DNA from: Anaerococcus sp. AGMB09787
Lineage (GTDB): Bacteria > Bacillota > Clostridia > Tissierellales > Peptoniphilaceae
Reading direction: 5' to 3'
Assembly: GCF_022808955.1 (NCBI RefSeq)
Contig: NZ_JAKZEY010000015.1
Span: 1 to 34,280, forward strand
DNA: 34,280 bases
Below, piece after piece: positions 14,694 through 21,199 of this stretch. The notes under the pieces are model-generated. The model did not search any database and had not been told where the DNA came from. It saw only the letters and a program-made list of their open reading frames with translations. The number at the start of each line of letters is the position of its first letter. The stretch's first letter is position 1. The translations under genes and the position numbers were made by a program.

Positions 14694-14709
14694 AATATCA
14701 CCTTCCTAT

Positions 14710-14737
14710 ATTGTATAGCAAAGTAGACACTAATCAA
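14710..14737 (-). promoter_or_regulatory. Promoter and possible operator for the PadR gene
   Basis: Minus strand TTGATT (14737-14732), 16-bp spacer, TACAAT (14715-14710). The spacer and -10 contain an imperfect dyad with TGT ... ACA ends (TGTCTA / TATACA), the kind of site PadR dimers bind. The -35 overlaps the helicase stop codon. Confidence 0.5.
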
Positions 14738-17238
14738 GACCTCTTGCAATAATAGATGAATGGACAAAGCTTACACTTGCTTGGCTCCTTGGTCCTATCA
14801 AAGTCCTCCCCATCAACTATCTTTCTTGCGATAGAGTCAATCTCATCAATGGCCATCCCTCCATCTTCTACCTCTATAAGCTCATCCTTTTCTACAAAGT
14901 AGAGGTAAGTCTTATTAACTTCTTCCTTGTTAAGCCTTAGGAGGTTCTTGTAGGTAAGGACTTGGTTCTTGTAGGAGCCTAGGCTATCCTTATCGATATT
15001 TCCTGTCTTAAGGTCCATTATCGAAGAGTCTTCCAATAAAAGGTCGATAGTTCCTTGGAGGATATAAAAGTCCCTATCAGCCTTATAATTTACTTCGCTA
15101 GCCCTAACATCAAAGCTCCTTCCTAAGTAGTTTGAAAGACTTAAAGAATAATCAGAATTTTTGACCAAAAATTTGTATAGGTCTTCCTTTTCATAGACTT
15201 CCGAATTAATATACTCTACCAATTCATGGATATGGGACCCAAAGTAGAGGCTCTCGGTCTTGACCATCCTAAAATTATTTTCCCTAATGAGCTTATACTT
15301 CATAGGACAAGTCATATAGAGGTCAATATCACTAGTAAAGGCTAGGACTTTCTTTTCTTCTTCCCTGTCCTTCCTAAGAAAATCAATAGTTCTTATATCT
15401 GACCCAGAATTAAGTCCCCTCATAAAGTTCTTAATACGTACATCCCTAGAATTATCTAAGATAACGAGGAGCTTTTTTGCCCTAGTGAAGGCTGTATAGT
15501 ACTTCCTATAAAAATCCAACTCAGGGTCCTTATCATCCTTCCTATCCTTATCCAAAAAAGAAAAGGAAGACCTAGGGTAGTCATTAAGAGATGAAACAAA
15601 GACCACATCAAACTCCAGGCCCTTGGCCTGGTGGATGGTCATAAAGTTTACTGCATCCTTGTCATAGGAGTCTTCTTCATACTCACTTAGGCCCTTATTC
15701 TTAAAGTATAGATAAAGATAAGAGCTGATAAATTTCCTAAAAAAGTCCTCATCCTTATCTACTAGCTCATCATAATCAACTCCAAGGCCCATAAACTTCC
15801 CTATATTAGAAAAGCCCCTCTCATCCCTAAGGTCCTGGTAGAAGGAAAGGCCCAATGCCCTATAAATTACCTCAGATATGAGAGTCCCCTCTTTGATAGA
15901 CTTTATAAAGTCCAACAGCTCCCTATCAGAAGAATATTTATCGTAGATTTCCTTGAGGTAAGCCTTGTATTCGTAATATTTCCTCTCTTCGTATGTATAG
16001 GGACTATAGTCAAGGTCGATTGGATAAATCCCTCCCAGGGAAGTTAGAATAAAGACCAATATCTCGATCTCAGTATTGTTGAAAAACCTATCCGACTTAC
16101 GGTTTATGACCCCTATCCCTGCCTTTTCGAAACTTTCTTCTAGGTCCTTGGGGTAGGGATTATTAAAGCTTGGAAAGAGGAAGGCGATTTGACCCAGGTT
16201 GATTTTTTCTCCAAGAATCTTAACAATCTTAATTAGATTATCTGTCTCATTGGCCCTGGCCCTTACTATGGAATTGGGATTCCTATCCCCCAGTCCCATC
16301 AAGTCCTTCTTGGTCTTGGTCGCAGCCTTAATAAAGTCCTTGGCCCTTGTTACAATCTCGTCATTGGACCTATAATTTATCTCTAGCCTGTAGGAAGTAA
16401 CCTTCTTGCCGGAATATTCTTCAAACCTATCAGCAAAGTTAAGGAGATTATTTACATCAGCTCCCCTAAAAGAATAGAGTCCCTGGTCATCATCACCAAA
16501 AACCATGATATTTCCATTTCTAGTAAGCTTCATAGCTATCTTCTCTTGGATCAAGTTGGTATCCTGGTACTCATCGATTATAACCAGGTCAATCTTATCC
16601 CTTATCATTTCTCCTCTTTTTTCATCTGATAAGATATCGAGGAAGGTCTTTAGAATAAGCTGGAAGTTCATCAAGCCCTTGTCCTTCAATATTTTTTCGT
16701 AAGTACTATAGACCTCATAGGCAAAGACTTCCCTAGGATCATCTGAATCCTTTAGACTAAGGGGGTCAATTACAGAATTAATTATTCCTGAAAAGATATC
16801 GAGGATGGTCTTTGCGTCATTGTATTGGATAAAGGTCTTGTAACCCTCTATGGCCCTAAATTTTTCTATATTTTCATTAACTAAAAACTCCTCACCCTCA
16901 GTTCCTATTATTTTTCCGGTAAAAAATTCATCATCTAGGTTCTTGTATTTACTTATAAAGTCAAGGGCAAGGGAGTGGAAGTTACCGACCATCATATTGG
17001 ATAGGTCCCTATCAAGACCCTCCTCCTTAAGTCTTTCTAGGATCCTCCTAGTTACTTCTCTAGCAGCCTTTTTTGTGAAGGTCGTTATTAGGACCCTGTT
17101 TGCCCTGACATCTCCCTTTTTTATTGAATTTACCACATACTCAACCAGGGTGTGGGTCTTACCTGTTCCAGGTCCTGCTATAACTAGAGCAGGAAGTTTC
17201 GCTCCATTAATTATCTTCTCTTGGTGTATATTTTTCAT
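14734..17238 (-). CDS. UvrD/PcrA-type helicase fused to an AddB/RecB-like iron-sulfur nuclease domain
   Basis: The 834-residue protein has an SF1A helicase core: Walker A AGPGTGKTHT (21-30), motif Ia TTFTKKAAREV, Walker B VIIDEYQDTN (219-228), motif III GDDDQGLYSFRGA (248-260), motif V TIHQAKGLEFDVVFV (534-548) and motif VI YYTAFTRAKK (580-589). Residues about 635-834 form a RecB-type PD-(D/E)xK nuclease: H671, D732 in GTID, and D742/K744 in MDLKTG. Four cysteines, C644 and C822-x2-C825-x5-C831, match the AddB/Cas4 iron-sulfur pattern. It probably processes DNA ends or recombination intermediates with both activities. Classical AddA and AddB are each about 1,200 residues; this is much smaller. 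The ATG overlaps the GNAT stop (ATGA). Confidence 0.9.
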   Translation of the reverse strand: MKNIHQEKIINGAKLPALVIAGPGTGKTHTLVEYVVNSIKKGDVRANRVLITTFTKKAAREVTRRILERLKEEGLDRDLSNMMVGNFHSLALDFISKYKNLDDEFFTGKIIGTEGEEFLVNENIEKFRAIEGYKTFIQYNDAKTILDIFSGIINSVIDPLSLKDSDDPREVFAYEVYSTYEKILKDKGLMNFQLILKTFLDILSDEKRGEMIRDKIDLVIIDEYQDTNLIQEKIAMKLTRNGNIMVFGDDDQGLYSFRGADVNNLLNFADRFEEYSGKKVTSYRLEINYRSNDEIVTRAKDFIKAATKTKKDLMGLGDRNPNSIVRARANETDNLIKIVKILGEKINLGQIAFLFPSFNNPYPKDLEESFEKAGIGVINRKSDRFFNNTEIEILVFILTSLGGIYPIDLDYSPYTYEERKYYEYKAYLKEIYDKYSSDRELLDFIKSIKEGTLISEVIYRALGLSFYQDLRDERGFSNIGKFMGLGVDYDELVDKDEDFFRKFISSYLYLYFKNKGLSEYEEDSYDKDAVNFMTIHQAKGLEFDVVFVSSLNDYPRSSFSFLDKDRKDDKDPELDFYRKYYTAFTRAKKLLVILDNSRDVRIKNFMRGLNSGSDIRTIDFLRKDREEEKKVLAFTSDIDLYMTCPMKYKLIRENNFRMVKTESLYFGSHIHELVEYINSEVYEKEDLYKFLVKNSDYSLSLSNYLGRSFDVRASEVNYKADRDFYILQGTIDLLLEDSSIMDLKTGNIDKDSLGSYKNQVLTYKNLLRLNKEEVNKTYLYFVEKDELIEVEDGGMAIDEIDSIARKIVDGEDFDRTKEPSKCKLCPFIYYCKRS

Positions 17239-17735
17239 AAAATTTTCTCAAAGCATATCCTATCCTTAGCCTTGCCCTCCTCCATTATTTCTATATGACC
17301 TATGTAGGTAAAGTCGAATTTATTAAGTAGGCCCCTCATACGGAAGTTATCCTCGTGGGTATCTATCCTCAGGCTATCCTTGCCCTCTTTCCTGGCGAAT
17401 GCTATAATTTTTTCCATAAAAATCGAACCCAACCCCTTAGTATTTTCCTTGTGGGCCATGAAGGTGTGGACTACAAAATAGTCCTTTCCCCTAAACTTAT
17501 ATTCCCACCTATTGTAGGTGGCTTCGCTCTCGCTTAAGGCTCCATAGCCCTGGATGACTCCCCTATCATCTAAGACCATCCCTTCCTTAGCCCTAAGTTG
17601 CCTTCTTAATAAGTCCCTATTGGGTGATGACTTTTGCCACTGGTCTACCCCGTCTTTTCTTAGGGAGGCCCTAGCAAAGTCGATTAATTTTAAAACTTGA
17701 TCCATATCTTCTTTTTTGAAAGATCTTAGCTCCAT
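17235..17735 (-). CDS. GNAT family N-acetyltransferase
   Basis: The 166-residue protein has the GNAT fold: N-terminal ELRSFKKEDMDQVLKLIDFA, the acceptor region DYFVVHTFMAHKENTKGLGSIFMEKII (with the acetyl-CoA pyrophosphate loop near KENTKGLGS, a variant of Q/RxxGxG/A), and C-terminal LRIDTHEDNFRMRGLLNKFDFTYIG. It transfers an acetyl group from acetyl-CoA to an unknown amine. The start at 17735 follows GGAAGG. A TGG-TATAGT extended -10 lies about 25 bp further upstream. The helicase gene overlaps its stop, so the two are co-expressed, but no functional link is evident. Confidence 0.88.
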   Translation of the reverse strand: MELRSFKKEDMDQVLKLIDFARASLRKDGVDQWQKSSPNRDLLRRQLRAKEGMVLDDRGVIQGYGALSESEATYNRWEYKFRGKDYFVVHTFMAHKENTKGLGSIFMEKIIAFARKEGKDSLRIDTHEDNFRMRGLLNKFDFTYIGHIEIMEEGKAKDRICFEKIL

Positions 17736-17786
17736 ATCTACCTTCCTTTTGCCTTTTTATTACTATACCATAGGGAGGGTCTGTCT

Positions 17787-17814
17787 TTGTAATTACTTGG
17801 CTATCCTGTATAAT
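17787..17814 (+). promoter_or_regulatory. Promoter of the NADH:rubredoxin oxidoreductase gene
   Basis: TTGTAA (17787-17792), 16-bp spacer, TATAAT (17809-17814), 30 bp before the start codon. The -10 is perfect and the -35 moderate. Confidence 0.6.
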
Positions 17815-17844
17815 ATTGATAAGAAAATACCTTAAGGGGGAAAT

Positions 17845-19029
17845 ATGTATAATTATTTAATAATAGGAAATGGTATAGCTGGTCTAAGCGCAGCAGGCGA
17901 GATTAGAAAAGCTGATCCAGAAGGATCTATCCTAATAGTATCAGCAGAAGATAAACTAACCTACTGGAGAACCAGACTATCAGACTTAATTTCCAAAGAT
18001 TTTACCAATGAAGACATCCTAGTCAAAAAGGAAAATTGGTACACAGAAAACAAAATTGACCAAAAACTAGGAGTCAAGGTAGAAAAAATCGACCCAGACA
18101 AGAAAGTCGCTGTCCTTTCTGATGGAAGTGAGGAAGAATTTGAAAAACTTCTCCTTGCCACAGGTGCTAGGGCTTTTGTCCCACCAATTACAAACATAGA
18201 TGCAGAAGGCGTCTTTGCCATTAGAACATCAGATGACCTAGTAACCTTCAAGGACTATGTAAAAGATAAGAAAAAACTTGTAGTAATCGGTGGAGGAATC
18301 CTTGGCCTAGAAGCAGCCCACAGTGCCAAAAATGCAGGACTTGATGTAACAGTTATCGAATCCTTCGACTACCTCCTAGCTAGGCAACTAGACAAGGAAA
18401 CATCAGCCATCCTAGAAGAAAAACTAAACGAAGAAGGTCTAAAGACCGTAACTGGCAAAAACACTTCCGAAATCCTAGTAGAAGATGGCAGGGTAAGAGG
18501 AATCAAGCTTGACGATGGCGAAGAAATCGAAGCCGATGCCATCTTAGTCCAAACAGGAGTAAGATCAAATATAAATGAAGCCAAGGAATCAGCTCTTCCT
18601 ACCGATAGGGGAATTATCGTTAAGGATAACCTCCAAAGCGAAGAATATCCATTTATTTATAGTGCAGGAGACTGTGCTCAAATTGGTAACTTCACTATCG
18701 GTCTTTGGACAGCAAGCCAAGAGATGGGTAAGATTGCTGGTGCTAATATGACAGGATCAGTTGAGACCTACCAAAAACCAAAACCATTCTCTGCCCTACT
18801 ATTAGGACCTATCAAACTATTTTCAGCAGGAGCTAATAGTGGAGAAGGCATAGAAGAAGAAAAGGTAGACAAGGACGGCAAGATTTACAAGTTATTCAAA
18901 AAAGACGAGGATTATGTAGGAGCCATCCTATGGAATGACATCTCCTACCAAAACGATGTAAAAGATATAGTCTTTAATGGAAAAGACCTAAGCGAAACCA
19001 AGCTAGGAAAAGAAATCTTTGCCAAGTAA
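17845..19029 (+). CDS. NADH:rubredoxin oxidoreductase-like FAD/NAD(P) flavoprotein
   Basis: The 394-residue flavoprotein has FAD-binding GNGIAGLSAAGEI (8-20), the second FAD contact LLLATGAR, NAD-binding VIGGGILGLEAAHSAKNAGL near 146-165, and YSAGDCAQIG near 275-284. The two-dinucleotide layout and length match the clostridial NADH:rubredoxin oxidoreductase/nitrite reductase FAD-subunit family. It would pass electrons from NADH to rubredoxin, which is encoded at 570-728, and on to oxygen- or peroxide-reducing enzymes. AAGGGGGAAAT precedes ATG 17845. It is a single gene ahead of the TPP riboswitch. A related pyridine nucleotide-disulphide reductase role cannot be excluded, but there is no CxxxxC redox pair. 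Confidence 0.85.
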   Translation: MYNYLIIGNGIAGLSAAGEIRKADPEGSILIVSAEDKLTYWRTRLSDLISKDFTNEDILVKKENWYTENKIDQKLGVKVEKIDPDKKVAVLSDGSEEEFEKLLLATGARAFVPPITNIDAEGVFAIRTSDDLVTFKDYVKDKKKLVVIGGGILGLEAAHSAKNAGLDVTVIESFDYLLARQLDKETSAILEEKLNEEGLKTVTGKNTSEILVEDGRVRGIKLDDGEEIEADAILVQTGVRSNINEAKESALPTDRGIIVKDNLQSEEYPFIYSAGDCAQIGNFTIGLWTASQEMGKIAGANMTGSVETYQKPKPFSALLLGPIKLFSAGANSGEGIEEEKVDKDGKIYKLFKKDEDYVGAILWNDISYQNDVKDIVFNGKDLSETKLGKEIFAK

Positions 19030-19057
19030 TTGCGATGTATCTATAAAAGTTTATAAT
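19030..19057 (+). promoter_or_regulatory. Promoter of the thi operon
   Basis: TTGCGA (19030-19035), 16-bp spacer, TATAAT (19052-19057), ending five bases before the TPP aptamer. The -35 overlaps the stop region of the flavoprotein gene. Confidence 0.6.
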
Positions 19058-19061
19058 ATAA

Positions 19062-19145
19062 ATAGCTAGGGGTGCTAGAGCTGAGAGATGAAAGATCATC
19101 AACCCTTTTAACTTGACTAGGTTAGAGCCTGCGTAAGAAAGCTAT
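19062..19145 (+). promoter_or_regulatory. TPP riboswitch (thi-box)
   Basis: P1 is TAGCT (19063-19067) with AGCTA (19140-19144). Conserved elements follow in order: GGGGTGC, CTGAGA, a variable stem GATGA-AAGA-TCATC, AACCCTTT, ACTTGA, GGTTAGA and GCCTGCGTA. These are the two arms that hold the pyrimidine and the pyrophosphate of thiamine pyrophosphate. It is followed directly by an intrinsic terminator, so TPP binding most likely stops transcription before thiW. Confidence 0.95.
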
Positions 19146-19158
19146 AAGATTGAACCTT

Positions 19159-19184
19159 AGAGGCCCTGGTTGGGGTCTCTTTTT
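19159..19184 (+). terminator. TPP riboswitch expression-platform terminator
   Basis: AGAGGCCC (19159-19166), 6-nt loop, GGGTCTCT (19173-19180, one G-U pair), then TTTT. It lies between the aptamer and the thiW start codon, as expected for transcriptional control. Confidence 0.9.
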
Positions 19185-19210
19185 ATGTAGAAGAAGTAAT
19201 TGGAGCATCT

Positions 19211-19741
19211 ATGAAAAAACAAAACAACTTATTAGTAATGGTATTTTTGTCTATGTTTGTAACCATAGGAGTAGTCATTTCTCCTATCCTAAGGTTTGAG
19301 GGCTTTGCGCCGACAGCCCACTTTATAAACATAGTCTGCTCGGTCTTTATGGGACCCTGGTATAGTTTGCTAAACGGAATATTAACAGCCTTTATAAGGA
19401 TGAGCCTTATGGCTATTCCTCCCCTCGCCCTCACAGGTCAGGTCTTTGGAGCCTGCCTATCAGGAATATTTTATAGGATAAGCAATGGGTCAATCCTCGC
19501 AGCAGTTGTAGGAGAAATAATTGGCACAGGCATCATCGGAGCTATAATCTCCTACCCAGTAATGGCCTTATTTTATGGAAATGGCGATATAACCTGGTTT
19601 TACTACCTACCATCCTTCCTAATAGCAACTATTATGGGAGGATCTGTGGCCTTTCTCTTCCTAAAAACCCTACAAAAGTCCAAAGTCCTAATTAAAATCC
19701 AAAGAAAGCTAGGAATCCAAGTCTATGACCAAGCTAAATGA
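19211..19741 (+). CDS. thiW: ThiW, S component of an ECF-type thiazole precursor transporter
   Basis: The 176-residue protein has about five or six membrane helices and the ThiW signature opening VFLSMFVTIGVVISPILRFEGFAPTAHF (in parts, about 12-38), then NGILTAFIRMSL and GQVFGACLSGIFYR. ThiW proteins are the substrate-binding membrane subunits of energy-coupling-factor importers and always occur with thiamine genes. The substrate is thought to be hydroxyethylthiazole. The shared ECF ATPases and T component must come from elsewhere in the genome. It is first in the operon after the TPP riboswitch and overlaps thiM by 17 bp. Confidence 0.93.
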   Translation: MKKQNNLLVMVFLSMFVTIGVVISPILRFEGFAPTAHFINIVCSVFMGPWYSLLNGILTAFIRMSLMAIPPLALTGQVFGACLSGIFYRISNGSILAAVVGEIIGTGIIGAIISYPVMALFYGNGDITWFYYLPSFLIATIMGGSVAFLFLKTLQKSKVLIKIQRKLGIQVYDQAK

Positions 19742-20549
19742 TATAATCAAAGTAAGACAAGCAGTTAGGGAGACTAAGCCCCTCATCCATGCCATAACCA
19801 ATCCCATAGCCATGAATATGCTAGCCAATGCCATCCTCTTCCAGGGAGCATCTCCTATCTGCGCCCAGGATCCTAGGGAGATGGAAGACATAGTTCCAAG
19901 GACAGATAGCCTATCAATTAACCTGGGTAACATCACAGAAGAAAGACTACAAGCCATGGAGATCGCTGTAAGAATTGCCAATAGGGAAAATATCCCTGTC
20001 ATAATCGACCTGGTCGGTGTAGGCATAAGTTCCCTTCGACTAGACTTTTCTAAAAAACTCCTAGCCGAATACCACTTTGATCTAATCAAGGGCAATAGCT
20101 CAGAAATCCTTGCCCTAGGAGGAGAAAGGTCGCACGCCAAGGGAGTCGATGTAGGAGAAGCCGATAAGATAGGACAAGATACAATAGCAGACTTAACCAC
20201 CTTAGCAAGGGAGATTAGCAAAAAATATAAGACCCAGGTCCTAATAACTGGAGAGACCGATATCCTCGCAAGCGAAAAAACCTACTACCATATAAAAAAT
20301 GGAACAGACAAACTAGGAAGCTTAACTGCAACAGGTTGCATGCTAACAGGACTAATCTCGACCTTCCTTGCCGTAACCAATCCAATAGCTGCCACCATCC
20401 TTGCCCTCTTGATTGAAGAAATCTCAGCAGAAGACGCAAAATCCAAAAAACCTTATAGCTTTTTTGTAGAACTAATGGATAATATTGGGAGCATAGATAA
20501 TGAAACACTAATATATAAAGCAAATATAGAATGGGGGACCTATGAGTAA
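19725..20549 (+). CDS. thiM: Hydroxyethylthiazole kinase
   Basis: The 274-residue protein is a ThiM of normal length: KPLIHAITNPIAMNMLANAI (about 19-38), ICAQDPREMED, NLGNITEERLQAM, GNSSEILALGG near 119-129, and the catalytic block GSLTATGCMLTGLIS near 201-215 with the conserved cysteine. It phosphorylates 4-methyl-5-(2-hydroxyethyl)thiazole using ATP, feeding ThiE. The start at 19725 lies 17 bp inside thiW, with AGGAAT upstream. The stop overlaps the ThiE start by 8 bp. This supports a thiazole salvage pathway under TPP control. Confidence 0.97.
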   Translation: MTKLNDIIKVRQAVRETKPLIHAITNPIAMNMLANAILFQGASPICAQDPREMEDIVPRTDSLSINLGNITEERLQAMEIAVRIANRENIPVIIDLVGVGISSLRLDFSKKLLAEYHFDLIKGNSSEILALGGERSHAKGVDVGEADKIGQDTIADLTTLAREISKKYKTQVLITGETDILASEKTYYHIKNGTDKLGSLTATGCMLTGLISTFLAVTNPIAATILALLIEEISAEDAKSKKPYSFFVELMDNIGSIDNETLIYKANIEWGTYE

Positions 20550-21156
20550 ATTATACCTAGTAACAAATTCAGATAAATATAGCGAAGAAGAATTCCTTCA
20601 AAGAATCGAAGCTGCCCTAAGGGGTGGAGTCGATATCCTTCAACTAAGAGAAAAAGATAGGCCAGATAGACAAATCCTAGACCTAGGCAAAAAAATAAAA
20701 AATCTCTGCGATGCCTACCATGTCCCTATGCTTATAGACGACAAGGTCCACCTAGCCTGGGCTCTAGGATGTGGAGTCCATGTAGGAAAAGAAGATATGC
20801 CAGTAGAGCTTTGTAGGAAACTTCTAGGCCCTGACGCAATAATAGGAGCAACAGCCAAATCAGTTGAAGCTGCCAAGGAATCAAAAAACCAAGGAGCTTC
20901 CTACCTAGGAGTAGGAGCAATCTTCGAAACCAAAACCCACGTCAAAACCAAAAGAACAAGCGTAGAAACCCTAAGCACCATCAAAAAAGAAATAACCATT
21001 CCGGTCTACGCCATAGGAGGACTAAACATAGACAATGTAGATATCCTAAAAAATTCAGGAGCAGACGGCATCTGCGTAGTTCGCGCAATAATGGATGCTG
21101 ATGATGTCTATAAGGCAAGCAAGGAATTGAAGGAGAGGATTGAAAATATCTTATAA
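20542..21156 (+). CDS. thiE: Thiamine-phosphate synthase
   Basis: The 204-residue TIM-barrel enzyme has GVDILQLREKD near 30-40, the ADP/pyrophosphate-contacting MLIDDKVHLAWALGCGVHVG, GATAKSVEAAKES, and YAIGGLNIDNV near 157-167. It joins hydroxyethylthiazole phosphate and HMP-pyrophosphate to give thiamine phosphate. GGGGGA precedes ATG 20542, which overlaps the thiM stop. The GVGAIFETKTH loop differs slightly from the usual GPxFPTxTK. It is the last thi gene here; the HMP kinase thiD is not in the window. Confidence 0.96.
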   Translation: MSKLYLVTNSDKYSEEEFLQRIEAALRGGVDILQLREKDRPDRQILDLGKKIKNLCDAYHVPMLIDDKVHLAWALGCGVHVGKEDMPVELCRKLLGPDAIIGATAKSVEAAKESKNQGASYLGVGAIFETKTHVKTKRTSVETLSTIKKEITIPVYAIGGLNIDNVDILKNSGADGICVVRAIMDADDVYKASKELKERIENIL

Positions 21157-21193
21157 GAAAAAAAGGCTGTGAGGGTTCAAACTCATAGCCTTT
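21156..21193. terminator. Bidirectional terminator between thiE and res
   Basis: AAAGGCTGTGAG (21162-21173), 8-nt loop, CTCATAGCCTTT (21182-21193), a 12-bp stem with one G-U pair. On the minus strand it is followed by a seven-T run, so it is strongest for the res gene. It also ends the thi transcript. Confidence 0.88.
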
Positions 21194-21199
21194 AAATTA

